Assembly: GCA_019155185.1 (NCBI GenBank)
Contig: CM032816.1
Location: 6,364,510 to 6,428,509, forward strand
Length of the DNA stretch: 64,000 nt
Reading direction: 5' to 3'
Origin: Beaufortia kweichowensis
Taxonomy: Eukaryota; Chordata; Actinopteri; Cypriniformes; Gastromyzontidae
Part shown: positions 25,306 to 37,165 of the stretch, piece after piece
Layout of the letters: every line of letters begins with the position of its first letter
Numbering within the stretch: the first letter of the stretch is position 1
The notes under the pieces: generated by a model
The model's database searches: none
What the model saw: the letters and a program-made list of their open reading frames with translations, nothing else
What the model was told of the DNA's origin: nothing
Made by a program: the position numbers and the translations under genes

Positions 25306-28300
25306 ATGGCGGCGACAGTGGAGGAGCTCTACCGTAACTATGGCATCCTCGCCGACGCTAAAGAGGATCTCAGCAAGGTAAACCAAATATCCTATATGTG
25401 TGCACTGTGTGGATACGAATAATACTCTTTATATAATATGACGAGGTGATATTCATATATGCATAAACGCTGTGGTTTGTTTAAGAGGCCTTGTATTAGC
25501 GTATTAGCCCATTAGCTCTAATGGATGGCTGTTTTTATTATAAACAAGCAAACTGTTTTCTGCCTTTAGAGCATTCGTGCATGTATGAAATATTTTTTGT
25601 GGACAGTATCAGATGGATTTATTTTGTTATGTTTGTGGGTTTATAAAGGAAAATCACGTTTAGTGGTTTATGCTAGTTCTACGCTATTTGCGTAGTGGAT
25701 TTGGTTTTCCGCAGATATGCGCATAGTGCAGATACACAATTAACAATTAAGTATAAAGAGGGATGAGTGTATTAACATAACTCAAATCCTAAACATTTTT
25801 TCATTCGTTACTAAGGAAGCAATAGTTGTTATGTGTTTTTGTTTTTTACTAAATATTTGTCTTATTTTTCAGCATAAAGATGCCTATCAGGTCATTCTGG
25901 ATGGTGTTAAAGGAGGCCCAAAAGAGAAGCGACTAGCTGCACAGTTCATTCCAAAATTTTTCAGCAGTTTTCCAGAGCTGGCTGACTCGGCTATCAATGC
26001 ACAGCTTGATCTGTGTGAGGATGAGGACGTATCTGTAAGTGTACTGTGTCAGAGACTGGCATAATGTGGATACCATGCAATGAAACCAAGTCAAGACATT
26101 CTTGTTTGTCCTGTTTTTATTACTTGATTTTAGATTCGGAGGCAGGCTATCAAAGAACTCCCCAGGTTTGCATCTGGAGACAATTTACCCCGAGTTGCAG
26201 ACATCCTTACACAACTTTTGCAGACAGGTATTGAACTTATGACTACTAAAACCAGTTGTTAAATCACACAAGCTATTCTAGTTATTGCAGTATAACACCT
26301 ACATACAGTTGTTCATCTGTTTGATCCTTTCTTGTATCTTTTGGATGATTGTGTCTTTTAGATGATTCAGCTGAATTCAATCAAGTCAACACAGCGTTGA
26401 TCTCCATATTCAAAATTGATTCAAAAGGTATCCATCCATTGCTATATTTAATTGATTTTTGACATTCTTAGCCTTCTTTATGTATAATTATATTAGAACA
26501 CATTCTACTCAGTAAGCACTGATCAATTTTGTATTGTATCTTGACAAAAGTTGTCATAAGATGTTATAGTTCTCGCTGACAATGTCTCTCCTTGAAGGAA
26601 CTTTGGGAGGTTTGTTCAGTCAGATACTGCAAGGAGAAGATATTGTACGAGAGAGGGCGATCAAGTTCCTCTCTTCCAAGTTGAAAACGATGCCAGAAGA
26701 TACAATGACAAAGGAGGTGGAGGACTACATCTTCACAGAGACGAAAAAGGTATTTGGACATCATTCATTTTTATGTCAGACATAAAATTGATTTTTAATT
26801 TTGTTTGTGGAATTGTTCAAAACTTAATACTGTCACTGTAACATGTCACTGTCTGGTTATTTAAGGTTCTTGAGGATGTGACAGGGGAGGAGTTTGTGCT
26901 TCTGATACGTATCCTGTCGGGACTGAAGGCCATGCAGACCGTCAGCGGGAGACAGCAACTGGTGGAGCTGGTGGTGGAACAGGCATTTCTTGAGCAAGCC
27001 CTAAACCCTGCAGATACTGACAGCGTTGATCGTCTCCTGCAGTGCACACGTCAGGCTTTACCACTCTTTTCTGTGAGTCAACACACTTTAGATCTACTCC
27101 ACAAATGTGTCTTGTAAAGACACACATGCTGAATGTGATGTTCCAAAACAGCATGTCATGCCCGAGTGCTTGGGTAAAGTTTGGATACTTGAATGAAATG
27201 TTTTTTATCCTTATAATTTAATCTGTATCAATCATTTTTACTCTGTTAAAGCTTGAAAGTAGTTTTGATTAAATGCACAAATTCTGATTTTTTTTTTGCT
27301 TGTACCTCTTCTCCTTTAGAAAAATGTGCATTCTACTCGCTTTGTGACATACTTTTGTGAATACGTTCTGCCCAATCTCAGTCTTCTCACAAGTCCTGTA
27401 GCAGAACTGGACATCCAGCTTGAGGTTTGTACATTTTACAGATCATATTGTGTCTCCGGTTTTAGTTCTTGTGCCCCACAGTAATGAATGGTCAAATGCA
27501 TTCTTGGTCAAAATCCTGGAGAAGTATTAATGTCAACACAGTTAAAATGTCTTTAGTGAAGTTCAGATGCATGTCAGTTTCAGGTTATACCAAAGAAATG
27601 TTTTTGTCTTATTGTTTCAAAACTCAATCTTAATAAAGACTTCTGTAATTCCAAAAGCTTTTTGAGTTGAAGAGCTGTAAAAAAATCTTGTTTTCCTCTA
27701 CAGGTACTTAAGTTATTGGCAGAGATGAGTCCGTTTTGTGGAGACATGGACAAACTTGAAGTCAACCTCAAGATGCTCTTCGAAAAGCTGCTGGTAAAAA
27801 CATACATTGAACTTCTGAGCAGTCCGGAAAGCTTTCCACTTCAGCCTCTTCACTGACCTCTGCGATTATTCACAGCAGTCTCTCTCTTCTCTCTTTGCTT
27901 CAGGAGTTCATGCCCCTTCCTCCAGAAGAGGAAAACGGAGAGAACACAGCGAATGAGGAGCCCAAACTGCAGTTCAGCTATGTGGAGTGCCTGCTCTTCA
28001 GCTTCCATCAGCTGGGAAAAAAACTACCTGACTTTCTCATTGACAAAATCAGCGCAGAGATGCTTAAGGACTTTAAGATCAGGTCAGTTAGTCATGTTAT
28101 AGACTCTATTAGCTAGTCAAAATGATGATTGACATGTAATAGTATTGTTCTGTTTAGTTTGTGATTGGAAGATCAACAGTGTGCATTAATAATATTCACA
28201 GGCTACAGTACTTTGCACGGGGACTGCAAGTATATATTCGGCAACTGCGTGTTGCTTTGCAGGGAAAAACTGGAGATGCACTGAAGACAGAAGAGGTATT

Positions 28301-29230
28301 GTTATTTCAACTTTGTTTAAATTAAAGTTTAGTAGAAATAGATACAATAATTTACACATTAATAAATTGGTAATTTTGTTTGGTGTTATAGAGCTGCTAT
28401 CTTTATGGTGTTTTTTGATTTTTATTCAAATTGTTTTCATTGCAATGATAAACCTGAAAATATTGTGGAATTGTAACATTGTTTTCCTGGATTTTGCAGT
28501 GCAATAATGTGATTGATTGTGATGATAACATTCAGTTTGTGTCATTTTATTTTTTTACAGAATAAAATTAAAGTTGTGGCTTTGAAAATCACCAACAACA
28601 TAAACGTTTTAATCAAGGTAACCCTAACGTATGAATTCTTATTAAGTATTAAGGAATAGGAAATGTCTGATGTTTAATATTTAATTTGTTATTTTAATAT
28701 CATCTCTAGGATCTGTTTCATAACCCTCCATCTTATAAAAGTACAGTCACTCTGTCCTGGAAACCAGTGCAGAAGACTGAAGTGGCGGCAGCAGCAGCAG
28801 TTGGGTGGGTGTACTGGTCCTCCTGGTGTTATACATGCAAACATCAAGTCCCTGTCTTCAAAACTGACATCTGTTTATCTGCTTAATAATGTTTTTGCTT
28901 TATTTCTTCTCTGTATCCTAAAGCCAGAAGAGGCTGTCTGGGGAAGACATGGGACCAACAGCGACAGCGAAGAAGCTTCCTACAACTTTGCCCAGAAGAG
29001 ATGCCCGTCAAATCTATAATCCACCCAGTGGGAAATACAGTGCCAGCATTGGTAACTTTTCACCTGGTATGTTTTTAACTTCTGTCTATTATATCTAATA
29101 TGGTGAAACAAACCTGTGTTTGTATATAATAAACTTATCTTCACCTGCAGAGCAAAGAGGAGGCTTCAGGGGTGGCCGGGGACGAGGTTTCGGAGGAAGA
29201 GGAAACAGAAGCCGAGGTCGAATTTATTGA
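25306..29230 (+). CDS. api5: Apoptosis inhibitor 5 (API5/AAC-11)
   Basis: Fourteen coding exons join in frame to 531 residues (human about 524): 25306-25377, 25873-26034, 26134-26227, 26362-26427, 26598-26749, 26866-27072, 27320-27424, 27704-27793, 27904-28082, 28202-28295, 28561-28617, 28710-28804, 28924-29066, 29151-29230. The start MAATVEELYRNYGILADAK follows a CpG-containing TATA-less leader. The body is an all-helical HEAT/ARM-like repeat solenoid (about residues 1-450) with typical API5 blocks such as ELPRFASGDNLPRVADILTQ. Near the C-terminus are a basic nuclear-localisation region (QKRLSGED, AKK) and an RGG-rich tail, GGFRGGRGRGFGGRG, ending SRGRIY. API5 is a nuclear anti-apoptotic scaffold reported to bind FGF2 and Acinus and to affect E2F-dependent death. 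No frameshift is seen. All introns are short and GT-AG. The exon 12 donor could be placed a base or two either way, but only 28804|28805 keeps the reading frame. Confidence 0.97.
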
Positions 29231-30400
29231 AAGAGGACTGTATATATTTCTACATGCATACAACTGCATAAACACAACATTTCTGCCACCTTCATCATTG
29301 TTTGCCCTTCCTGCATCTTACAGACGTCCATCCAATCTTGTCTCTCCGCATTAGTTCTTTTTCTTGAGTGTGTTTGAAAATCCTAAACAGTTCCTCACCA
29401 TCAAAGCCTCTTCTCATTGTTGTCATCTCTGGCTATGCTTTTTTTTGCCCTGGATCATTGTGGAACAAAAGACTGCCAAGGTTTTTTTTATATGGTGAAA
29501 TCCTTTGTACGTTTTTTTAACCTTTTTAATTTTCAGTGCTTTCATTGGATCAAAGATTATTACAGATTTGTAAGAAGAAACAATATCCTCTGAATTTTAT
29601 TATAAACTTGTGTGGTTCAAATCTATGGCTGTCATTGATATTATTTCAGGACATGAAAATTTAAGTTTAACATCTTGCGCCCTGATGTTCGCCATTAACT
29701 TGATTATATGGAGTAAGTTTATAGATATTTTTGAGATGGCTAAGATATTTCTTGAAATTTGTCCTTGTAGAGGGTAGAATTGCTTTTGTCTATATACTGT
29801 CAAGTAAGATGTAAGGAACCAATCTTTTCAGGTATTGCTTGCATAGATTCAAGTCTTCAGTTTCAAACATTTTGCATGCATAGTTTATAGGAGATATTTA
29901 AATGTTTTGGATTTTATGGAAATGAGACGTTTGTGTATTACTACTGTTTTTTTCATTTCGGACAACTTTTCACCCACATTAAAATCTTTTTGCCTTTTTC
30001 AACAGACTGTAGGTGGTGTTGGAATTGTCTGCTCATAAAGACTAGTAAAAACTTATCTGTTATTTACATACTGTCCACTACCAATAATCAAATGAATATG
30101 AACTAATATAAACCCTCTTTTTGCTTTAAAATATGTACAGCTGACTTCTACAGCTACAAAGTTAAGGGCCATATATCTTGTAACACCTGCAGGCTATTGG
30201 CTTGCAATTAAAAAGACAGGATAAAAACAATACTTTATTTTCTTTGGTTCATTTTAAACTCTAGAAACTCTACTGCTAGGAGAAAGCAACATAGTCTTTG
30301 ATCTTCCAAATGGATGTGCCTTTGGTTCGATTTTGAATCAAGAAAACGCATAGATGGTGTACATTAATAAAGTTCGTTCAAATTTAGACCTTTTTATAAA
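29231..30400 (+). other. api5: api5 3' UTR with poly(A) signals
   Basis: Unspliced T-rich sequence after the stop. ATTAAA at about 29979 and a canonical AATAAA at 30366-30371 are the candidate poly(A) signals. The end given is approximate. Confidence 0.6.
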
Positions 30401-30553
30401 AATACATTGCACAAAAATAATGCATATAAATGCAAAAATATTTCCCCGTGCATGTTGCCTTATTTTAGCTCTGCATGTTTATAGACGTAATACAGTCTTG
30501 AAATGTTTTTTTTAGTACGTGACGTATTCTTTCTGTGTAGTGCCGTAACCACA

Positions 30554-30565
30554 CCACTAGATGGC
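30554..30565 (+). promoter_or_regulatory. CTCF-like motif (plus) downstream of api5
   Basis: CCACTAGATGGC matches CCASYAGRKGGC at all positions. It lies 180 bp past the api5 poly(A) signal. Confidence 0.55.
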
Positions 30566-30693
30566 CTCCAAAGTCCGTACTTTGTACATTTTCACACTTT
30601 GCAGCAGAATAACATTGAAAATGTTAGTGACCACTTGAATAGTGACCAGTTAAAAAAGTCCACAGACGGAATGCGTTTCTCATGAGACGTAAA

Positions 30694-30793
30694 ATGGCGT
30701 CTCTAACTTTTTCTTTACTGTTTAGTAGAGTCAGGTGTGCTGTCAGAGAGACAGACGACTTCTCAGGAAACCTGCTTCACCGATACCCGTCAG
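30694..30793 (+). CDS. Candidate first coding exon of an unidentified, possibly mitochondrial, protein
   Basis: An ATG in a strong context (AAAATGGCG) opens a frame reading MASLTFSLLFSRVRCAVRE, then TDDFSGNLLHRYPS, and ends at a donor-like CAG|GTAAAA (phase 1). An in-frame ATG also lies at 30682. The N-terminus is Ser/Leu/Arg-rich without acidic residues for about 18 positions, as in mitochondrial targeting peptides. AAAATGGCGTCT also fits the YY1 binding consensus that often spans start codons of housekeeping genes. No matching downstream exon was found, and the protein is not recognised. It may be a lost or partial gene, a non-coding first exon, or chance. Confidence 0.3.
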
Positions 30794-30888
30794 GTAAAAT
30801 GAACATTTTATACGTGTTGTTTTAAAAATGTTGTCCAATTTTAGTCCCAGCACGCGCCAACAAGTGTTTTTCGCACAGTTTATTCAGA

Positions 30889-30902
30889 CTGTAGATGGCG
30901 CT
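30889..30902 (+). promoter_or_regulatory. CTCF-like motif (plus), weaker
   Basis: 'actgtagatggcgct' keeps the right half of the CTCF motif (YAGRKGGCGCT) with mismatches at the left. It is the second plus-oriented site within 340 bp. Confidence 0.4.
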
Positions 30903-33829
30903 AGCCGTCCACGGAACAGCAGACGTGGTGACTCGTGACTAGGTATTTCCCAAATCAGTCTCTTTAACTCTTTCAGGGCAGTCACGCGCCATCTCACGCG
31001 GTAAAGTGACTGAATGTAAATGAAGGATCTATTTATAATTGGTGATGGTTTAAAGCCGTGCTCCGCTTACTATGCGTTCCGTGCGTTTAACAAGGCCGGA
31101 ACAATTAAAGGTTCAGACGGGATGCAACAGTGGGCGTCTAGTGATCGGCTATTTTTGTAAGACGTGATAAATCGATCGGCCAATCAAGAGGTGAACAAAT
31201 GGGCTGGAATAGGAGTGCGATATCAAACAATATGTTCACGATACCGCAGTGATCAGGTGGGGCAGGGGCTTAGTAAACTAGTCTGTTAATCTACGCATTT
31301 TCTATATTTACGTACAGTTGTCACGGACTTTTAAAATACACGGCTAAATAACAACCGCTTATATTTATTGGCTCGTTCACGGTGTGCTGCGGTAGAAGCA
31401 CGACAACGTATTGTCACCGCCTGCAAAGACACACGACTGAAGTATTGCCGAAGAAAAATAAAAAAAGCTTTCCTCTTTTTCATGAAAGAGTGCCATCCGC
31501 CCCCTCATGTACAATGCCTGGAATAGTAACAGCACTGCTAGGCTTACTAAATATAGCAACCAGTGAGTGTTAGCATGTCAACTAGGAACCCATAAGAAGT
31601 GGTTTCCACACGTGTGGCTGTTGTGGCTACACATATTGCTATAAATACACGAATGGATCTTTAATAACTTACAAATATAAATCAAAGGCTTGTGTTTATT
31701 GGCTCTGCTGGATTGATGCATGTCGGTGTGTGTTCAATTTGCGCGTGCCACCTGTCTAAATGTACCGCTTTCCAGGGCAATTCTTAATTCTCTTGCGTAA
31801 AACTCTGGACAGGACGAAATAATACGTAAGATTTGAAATGCTCATCTCTCGTTTTGCAGAGTCTTGTTATGCAATAGGCCCATGTATGTGAATGGAGACA
31901 AGGGGCTGGATAAAACGTGAAGTTTCACGCAATGTGGACAATTACGCGCCAGTTGCGTTTTTTCTGCCATTGAATTTAAAATCGTCAATGAAAGGGGCAC
32001 GTGCGACTTCTAAATAAAGTTTGGAACTTTTGATTTAATAATTTTTATATTTATATATATATTGATTACACAAAACTTTAAGGGTATGGTGAGGATATGC
32101 AAATTAAATTCGCTACTCACTTTCTAACACGATCTTAACATGTTACGCAGGACGAACATCATGTGACAGTGTGCCCGTTCATAAATATTCACCGTCTCTA
32201 TTCATGCAGACTTTTCTCTTGAGGTAGTCATTGTGCCTCGACTCTGAACCATGTGATTCTGATGGGAGGGGGAGATTCTATAAATAGCTCTATAGCTCGG
32301 CTTCCATTGACATCATTTAGGCAAGAGAGACGGAAAAATAAACAGAGAGAAAGGGCTATAAGGGCGGGGATTCTTAATCTAAGCTTGAAATTCAAACAAA
32401 CCCTCATCAATTTTGATTCCCCTCTCAACTCTCCAATAGAAACCACCAGGGCAGTGTTGGTTTCCTAGAACATCTCTGGCTCTCTCCTTAGTGGAAAAGA
32501 ATCGAGAGATTGGGTGGGTGGATGGGTGGTGGAGGGAAATCAAACAAAGGAAAAAGAAACGTGTGACGAAAATCCAAAGCAAATATTTTGGATTATGTTT
32601 TTAATGGGACTAGGCGAAAGATTATGACCGGGACTACCTGTGTGAACAAAACAGTGACCATATGTCAATATCTGACTGCTTTCATAAACAGACTAAATTG
32701 ATGGACTGTGTCCAACTCATCACATAGCCTAAACCTCTGGTCTCCCCACAATGTTTTGTAAACCTTTATCAGTTAAATACTGAATCGTTTATGTTTGGAT
32801 ACTAATGCCCAGAGATGCTACACAGATGTTTCAAGTGTCACATTAATCATTAGAGCAATTAGTCATAATTGTTATTCATTCAACACCATATAATGTTTGA
32901 CAGAGGTTAGAAAGTGTTGGTTGTGTAATGTACTGGTAGCAATCAGATTTTTTCTTCAACACTACACATAAGATGCCCAACGAGATTTTACAGACTACGC
33001 CCTATGTATGAAATAATGCTGTTTGATAATCTAATATGTAAATTACGTTTGTTACTCATCAACATGCATACAATTATGACTCAAAGTCTTGTAGCTGGTT
33101 GCATTTTAGATTATTTCTCTCTTGATTGCCAGCTCTCTGTGTCCCCAAGTATTTATTTAGGGACGGATCCTGATGTTTTTCATTATTTCATATGATCAGA
33201 TTCCTTGCTTTTTTATATAGAAGCTAATAAACGAGTTATCTTAGTCCTTGACACAGTTATTTATTAGCAACTTATTGCTCAGTAGTATGCAGGTTTGTGA
33301 TTTGTACTTCATGTCCCACCAACAGTTTAGGCCAGAGACAGTGCTGTCCCTGTCAAATTTGAGGCAAGGTGGGTTAAATGAGGAGAAGCTCGAGCGAGCT
33401 CAAGCCCACACAGCCGAAATCGGGATATTTTTAGCTTTAGCTGTGGGTGCAAACGTCCAACTTCATTGTCAGATCAAAGCCACTATTTATAGAACTCTTG
33501 GCAGTACATTTATGTATTTTAAGTAAACATTTATGACACATTTTATATTAGCACTAAATCTAAATATTTACCTTTTCACTCCCCCGTTTAACACCGCCCG
33601 CTCATTCGTGATCCTCCCATTTTGGTAGCAGTTGTTTGACGACTCAGAGGAACATAATGTTTTCGCAATACAGTTTCATCGCAATACATTGCACTGTTTG
33701 CAGCACTGTAAATTATGTGTATAATGTATTTCATGTATTTCAACAGGCTTGGATTTTTATGTTCGGTGCATTCAATAAAAAGCTGCATTAAAGCTTGTGC
33801 TTGATTCACCACTTATGTGACTCTGGAAT
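30903..33829. other. Non-coding interval upstream of the mir-129-2 region
   Basis: No supported gene. It contains CG-bearing complex sequence at 30.9-31.6 kb and an AT-rich part at 32.0-32.1 kb. At 32278-32287 a CTATAAATAG decamer can act as a TATA box or a MEF2 site. ORFs near 32.2-32.5 kb on both strands overlap each other and show no domain. Confidence 0.4.
32278..32287 (+). promoter_or_regulatory. MEF2 consensus / TATA-like decamer 1
   Basis: CTATAAATAG is an exact CTA(A/T)4TAG. About 25-30 bases downstream the sequence 'cttccattgacatcatttag' would be the start-site region if this acts as a TATA box. Confidence 0.4.
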
Positions 33830-33850
33830 TTAAGCACCATGGACAGCGAC
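33830..33850 (+). promoter_or_regulatory. RE1/NRSE-like element (REST site) 1
   Basis: The 21-mer has left half TTAAGCACC and right half GGACAGCGAC at the canonical spacing. It matches the RE1 consensus at 18 of 21 positions by eye (differences at positions 3, 11 and 20) and has one mismatch to NTYAGMRCCNNRGMSAG. A TATA/MEF2-type decamer starts 19 bases downstream. Confidence 0.6.
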
Positions 33851-33868
33851 CTTAGTCGCAGCGGCGTT

Positions 33869-33878
33869 CTATAAATAG
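33869..33878 (+). promoter_or_regulatory. MEF2 consensus / TATA box beside RE1 element 1
   Basis: CTATAAATAG, the same decamer as at 32278. The RE1-TATA arrangement suggests a REST-silenced promoter with transcription starting near 33.90 kb on the plus strand, toward mir-129-2. Confidence 0.45.
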
Positions 33879-34707
33879 TCAACTTCGTGTGACTTAGGCC
33901 ATCTTCTTTTGGCAAATTCAACAGTTTTGAAGTACTTCTTTAACAAATTAATAAATAAAAAGTGACGTACTGTTTTCAGATTATTTATATAGCAGTTTTG
34001 AGTGGGCTGCCAGTAGTTTTGGGGGTTCTTGATTGGTGTTTGGCGGCACCATGCGGCAAGTTGAACTAGTAGATTTCGTTATGTTTTTACCGCACTGGTC
34101 AAATTAGTGTACTTTGTGTACTGCACATCCGTATCTCCAGTTGTACTGGTATGCTTTTACACTGTGCTAGCAAAAGTCATTGAGCCCGATTCCTTGCGTT
34201 GCATGCTAGTTTGCACGCTCGTCTGTAACATGATTTACAACTGTTGCTAGAGATCTTATAGACACCTCGTAGTATGAAAGAGCCAACTTGTTGTTTTTTA
34301 ATGTAGACGCATCTGCATTGTCTCTTAGTATTTTTCTAATGATTGTTATCTTAACCACATTGTTTTCACACATCTGTAAGTTGCGTTCAAATCTTTCGCG
34401 TCACCGATAAGAAAACTACATGGCTTAAAACTGTGTTTGGGATAATATCTAGGCTAGTGGTGTGTCTTCCGCGGAATCCATGGGCAAACGAGTTTTCACG
34501 ATGGCAGGCGACAGCAAGGAGGGGTTTCGCTCGGATACCGAGCTGTTGCTACTTGCAAGGCGTACACTGTCTTTTACCCATTTTGACTTTCATTTAGTCT
34601 GTCTTTGCTTGTTTCAACCCATTTTCATTACCGAGTGGCTGTCTGAGAGCACAACAGCGATGGTTGTAATCAGCAGCCATAGACTGTGAAGTGGGAGAAC
34701 CTGAACG

Positions 34708-34790
34708 TGACGTCAATGCCTAGTAACTGACGCAGCCCTCAAAAAAGAGATTCTGCAAGCGTTAATTGTCGTTTGTGTGTTGCTATAAAG
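34708..34790 (+). promoter_or_regulatory. Candidate CRE-TATA promoter
   Basis: A perfect palindromic CRE (TGACGTCA, 34708-34715) lies 68 bp upstream of TATAAAG (34784-34790), on complex sequence. A donor-like 'CCGT|GTAAGT' follows at about 34851, so a short first exon of about 40 nt is possible. The expected product would be a plus-strand non-coding transcript, perhaps a mir-129-2 primary transcript. Confidence 0.4.
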
Positions 34791-35236
34791 ACAAAACATA
34801 TTCTGTTCGCAGTGCAACTGATCATGGTTGTCTGTGCGCGCTAGTCCGTGTAAGTTTCTCCCTGTTTGCGTGTGTGTTTTCTTTTTCACGAGCAGCGAAT
34901 CCGTCCCGAGTTTCCAAGCGAAAGTTGCATGGAGACACGCCGCGTAAGACGCGTATAATAAAGAGGATGGTGCGCGACATAAAGGAAAAGGAAAGCGGGA
35001 ACAACTCGACCCGAGAAAGACCCTGAGCGATTCTTAGCGAACATTTAAGAAATGTTTAGGCAGAAGAGAGAGGGGAATTGAAGCAGTTCGTTTGAAAAAA
35101 AATCACTGCAGCGATGCAACGGAGGCGAGTCGGAGCCCTTGCATGGAGTTGGAGAGGCAAAATTTATGTACATTACATGCACTCCACGTAACGCTCCTGA
35201 GCGATGTCTTTGTGAGTGTTTTTTTCTTACTGGGCG

Positions 35237-35246
35237 CTAAAAATAG
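35237..35246 (+). promoter_or_regulatory. MEF2 consensus decamer 3
   Basis: CTAAAAATAG, an exact CTA(A/T)4TAG match within 'gggcgctaaaaatagcatca'. Confidence 0.4.
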
Positions 35247-35444
35247 CATCAGTGTTTGATCGTGGTCCAGAAATAGGCAGAGGGTATCACTTGTATAAAA
35301 AGGACTGCGATTCCGAGAAAACTTGGACGTGTTGCTGAGGAGAGATATGAATCAAGGGCAGTATTTGATTTTCAGCTTGTTGTTTTGTGTAACATTGTCA
35401 CGTTTGACTGATTTAATACTCATGTTTGTTTTTCCTGCATACAG

Positions 35445-35462
35445 CAGACGCTTGCTGCACTG
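35445..35462 (+). ncRNA. Possible 18-nt microexon
   Basis: A pyrimidine-rich acceptor (tttgtttttcctgcatacag) is followed by 18 bases and then a strong donor (CTG|GTAAGTAC). Both sites score as real splice sites by eye. It lies downstream of the CRE-TATA candidate promoter and upstream of mir-129-2, so it may belong to a non-coding host transcript. No transcript evidence is available. Confidence 0.3.
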
Positions 35463-37113
35463 GTAAGTACACACTCACAGCAATTAATGTTTTGATATAT
35501 TTTTATGTGATGTTTTGCATGTTTTTTTTGCATGCGCGGTGTTGGGTAATGTGCCATTCCCGCCACTGAAACGTCGCAGATGCAACTGTTTAGTTTATAT
35601 TTGGTGCATAGTACGTGCACTTTTCGAATAGGTGCTTATTTTCATCCAGTTCTAAAAATAATATAAACCACTCTTTCCTTAGAGCAGGAATCTCACGAAT
35701 GGTAAATAAGTGAACCGAAAAGCAAATCCAAACTCCTTTGTCTGACGGCGCTGTTGAGTCATTTTTTGTCGCTTTGCCTCTTCGCTACAGCTTTAAATGT
35801 GAATGAAAACCGATAACACTGCAAGAATAAGGAGATATCGCTCAAATATGTGAAGAAGAAAATAGGCTAATAAATATAGGTGGAAGACGCAGCGCCAGTG
35901 GGAAATGCACCAGCGCAGCCGACGAGGGAAACCCGGTGCCTGCCTGCACAGACTGGTGCCGAGAATACCGTGTGTGGCGTCAAGGGGTTCCGTGCATCCT
36001 TTGCCCTGCAACAAAATCGCCCTTAAATGGTCAGCCTTGTTTTGGGCATCACCCGTGAAGGGATGTCACTAGGCAACTCGGCACACATTCTCCAAATGCA
36101 ATCCGAAGTTTAGCGCTTGTTAGACAATTTTGCAATATTCCCGCCTGCGTTGTTTGAACAGTTGTGCTCGAGACTTTGTAGCTATAGGCGGATTCACATG
36201 GATTACTCTTCCGCCCACGTCATTTTCATTATACAGTACTGCAATCGACTGTTTTCTATTGCTATGGACAATAATATTGGTCTCGTGCCAAAACCAATGC
36301 GTTTACGTTGCATTCAACACTGTTTGTGCAGTTCCGCAAAAAGCACGAGCTGTGTGATCGGCAGTTTTGTGTAATCGGAGCATCTTTTAATAAATTCGTA
36401 ACTTCAATTCTGCAGCGTGCACGTTTAACCGAAAATAGCTCTAAAGACTCGTGTTACCATGAAAAGCACCATAGGCTTTGTAGTAGATAATATCTGACGT
36501 TTTTTTTTTTTTAAAACAGTGTCATTGAGTTTACATTATTTTTAGATGATCATTTCTATTAACAGGTCTTTCGGTCCCAAAGCAACATTTACATATTAGT
36601 TATCAAGTTCCAATTCGCTTAAATACGTATCGAATGGTACATGCCTATAGTGTAGCGTTGTATGTTCGGGAATTATCTATCTGTGCTTGTGCCGTGGCTG
36701 AAAGACGATCTTTACAGGAAAAACTCATTACCTTGACCTTTTCAAAGACACCCTGGCTCTCTTTGTTAAACACACATATCCCAGACATAGCAAGATCTTC
36801 TTGAGTCAATGCTGGCGTTGTAATTTTAGTGAAAACACGGATTTTATCCGAGTCGTGACTGCTATAGTGAGTAATATGTGCGCGTTGGCTGCGTCAGGAG
36901 ATGCAGTCGCTGTGCGGTGCAGACAGAAGGGGGAGAATCGTGACTGACTGGAGACGTCCGCAAATGATGCGACCACCCAATAAAATCCTCATAATGGTGG
37001 CATATAGGCTTGATTTTTTTACACCTGTTACATCTCAAGCCTTATCTCTTTGCCTTTAGCCACCTCAACCTCCCCTTGCACCACGAAGGCACAAGAAGAA
37101 TATCAGCGATTAA

Positions 37114-37165
37114 GGGGAGGGAGGGGGATCTTGGTTTGGGATGCATTTAGACAGAGGGAGGGGGG
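37114..37165 (+). other. G-rich tract with quadruplex potential
   Basis: Runs of G (GGGGAGGGAGGGGG at 37114-37127, GGTTTGGG at 37132-37140, GGGAGGGGGG at 37155-37165) give at least five G-triplets, but some loops are long. Quadruplex formation is possible, not certain. Confidence 0.4.
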
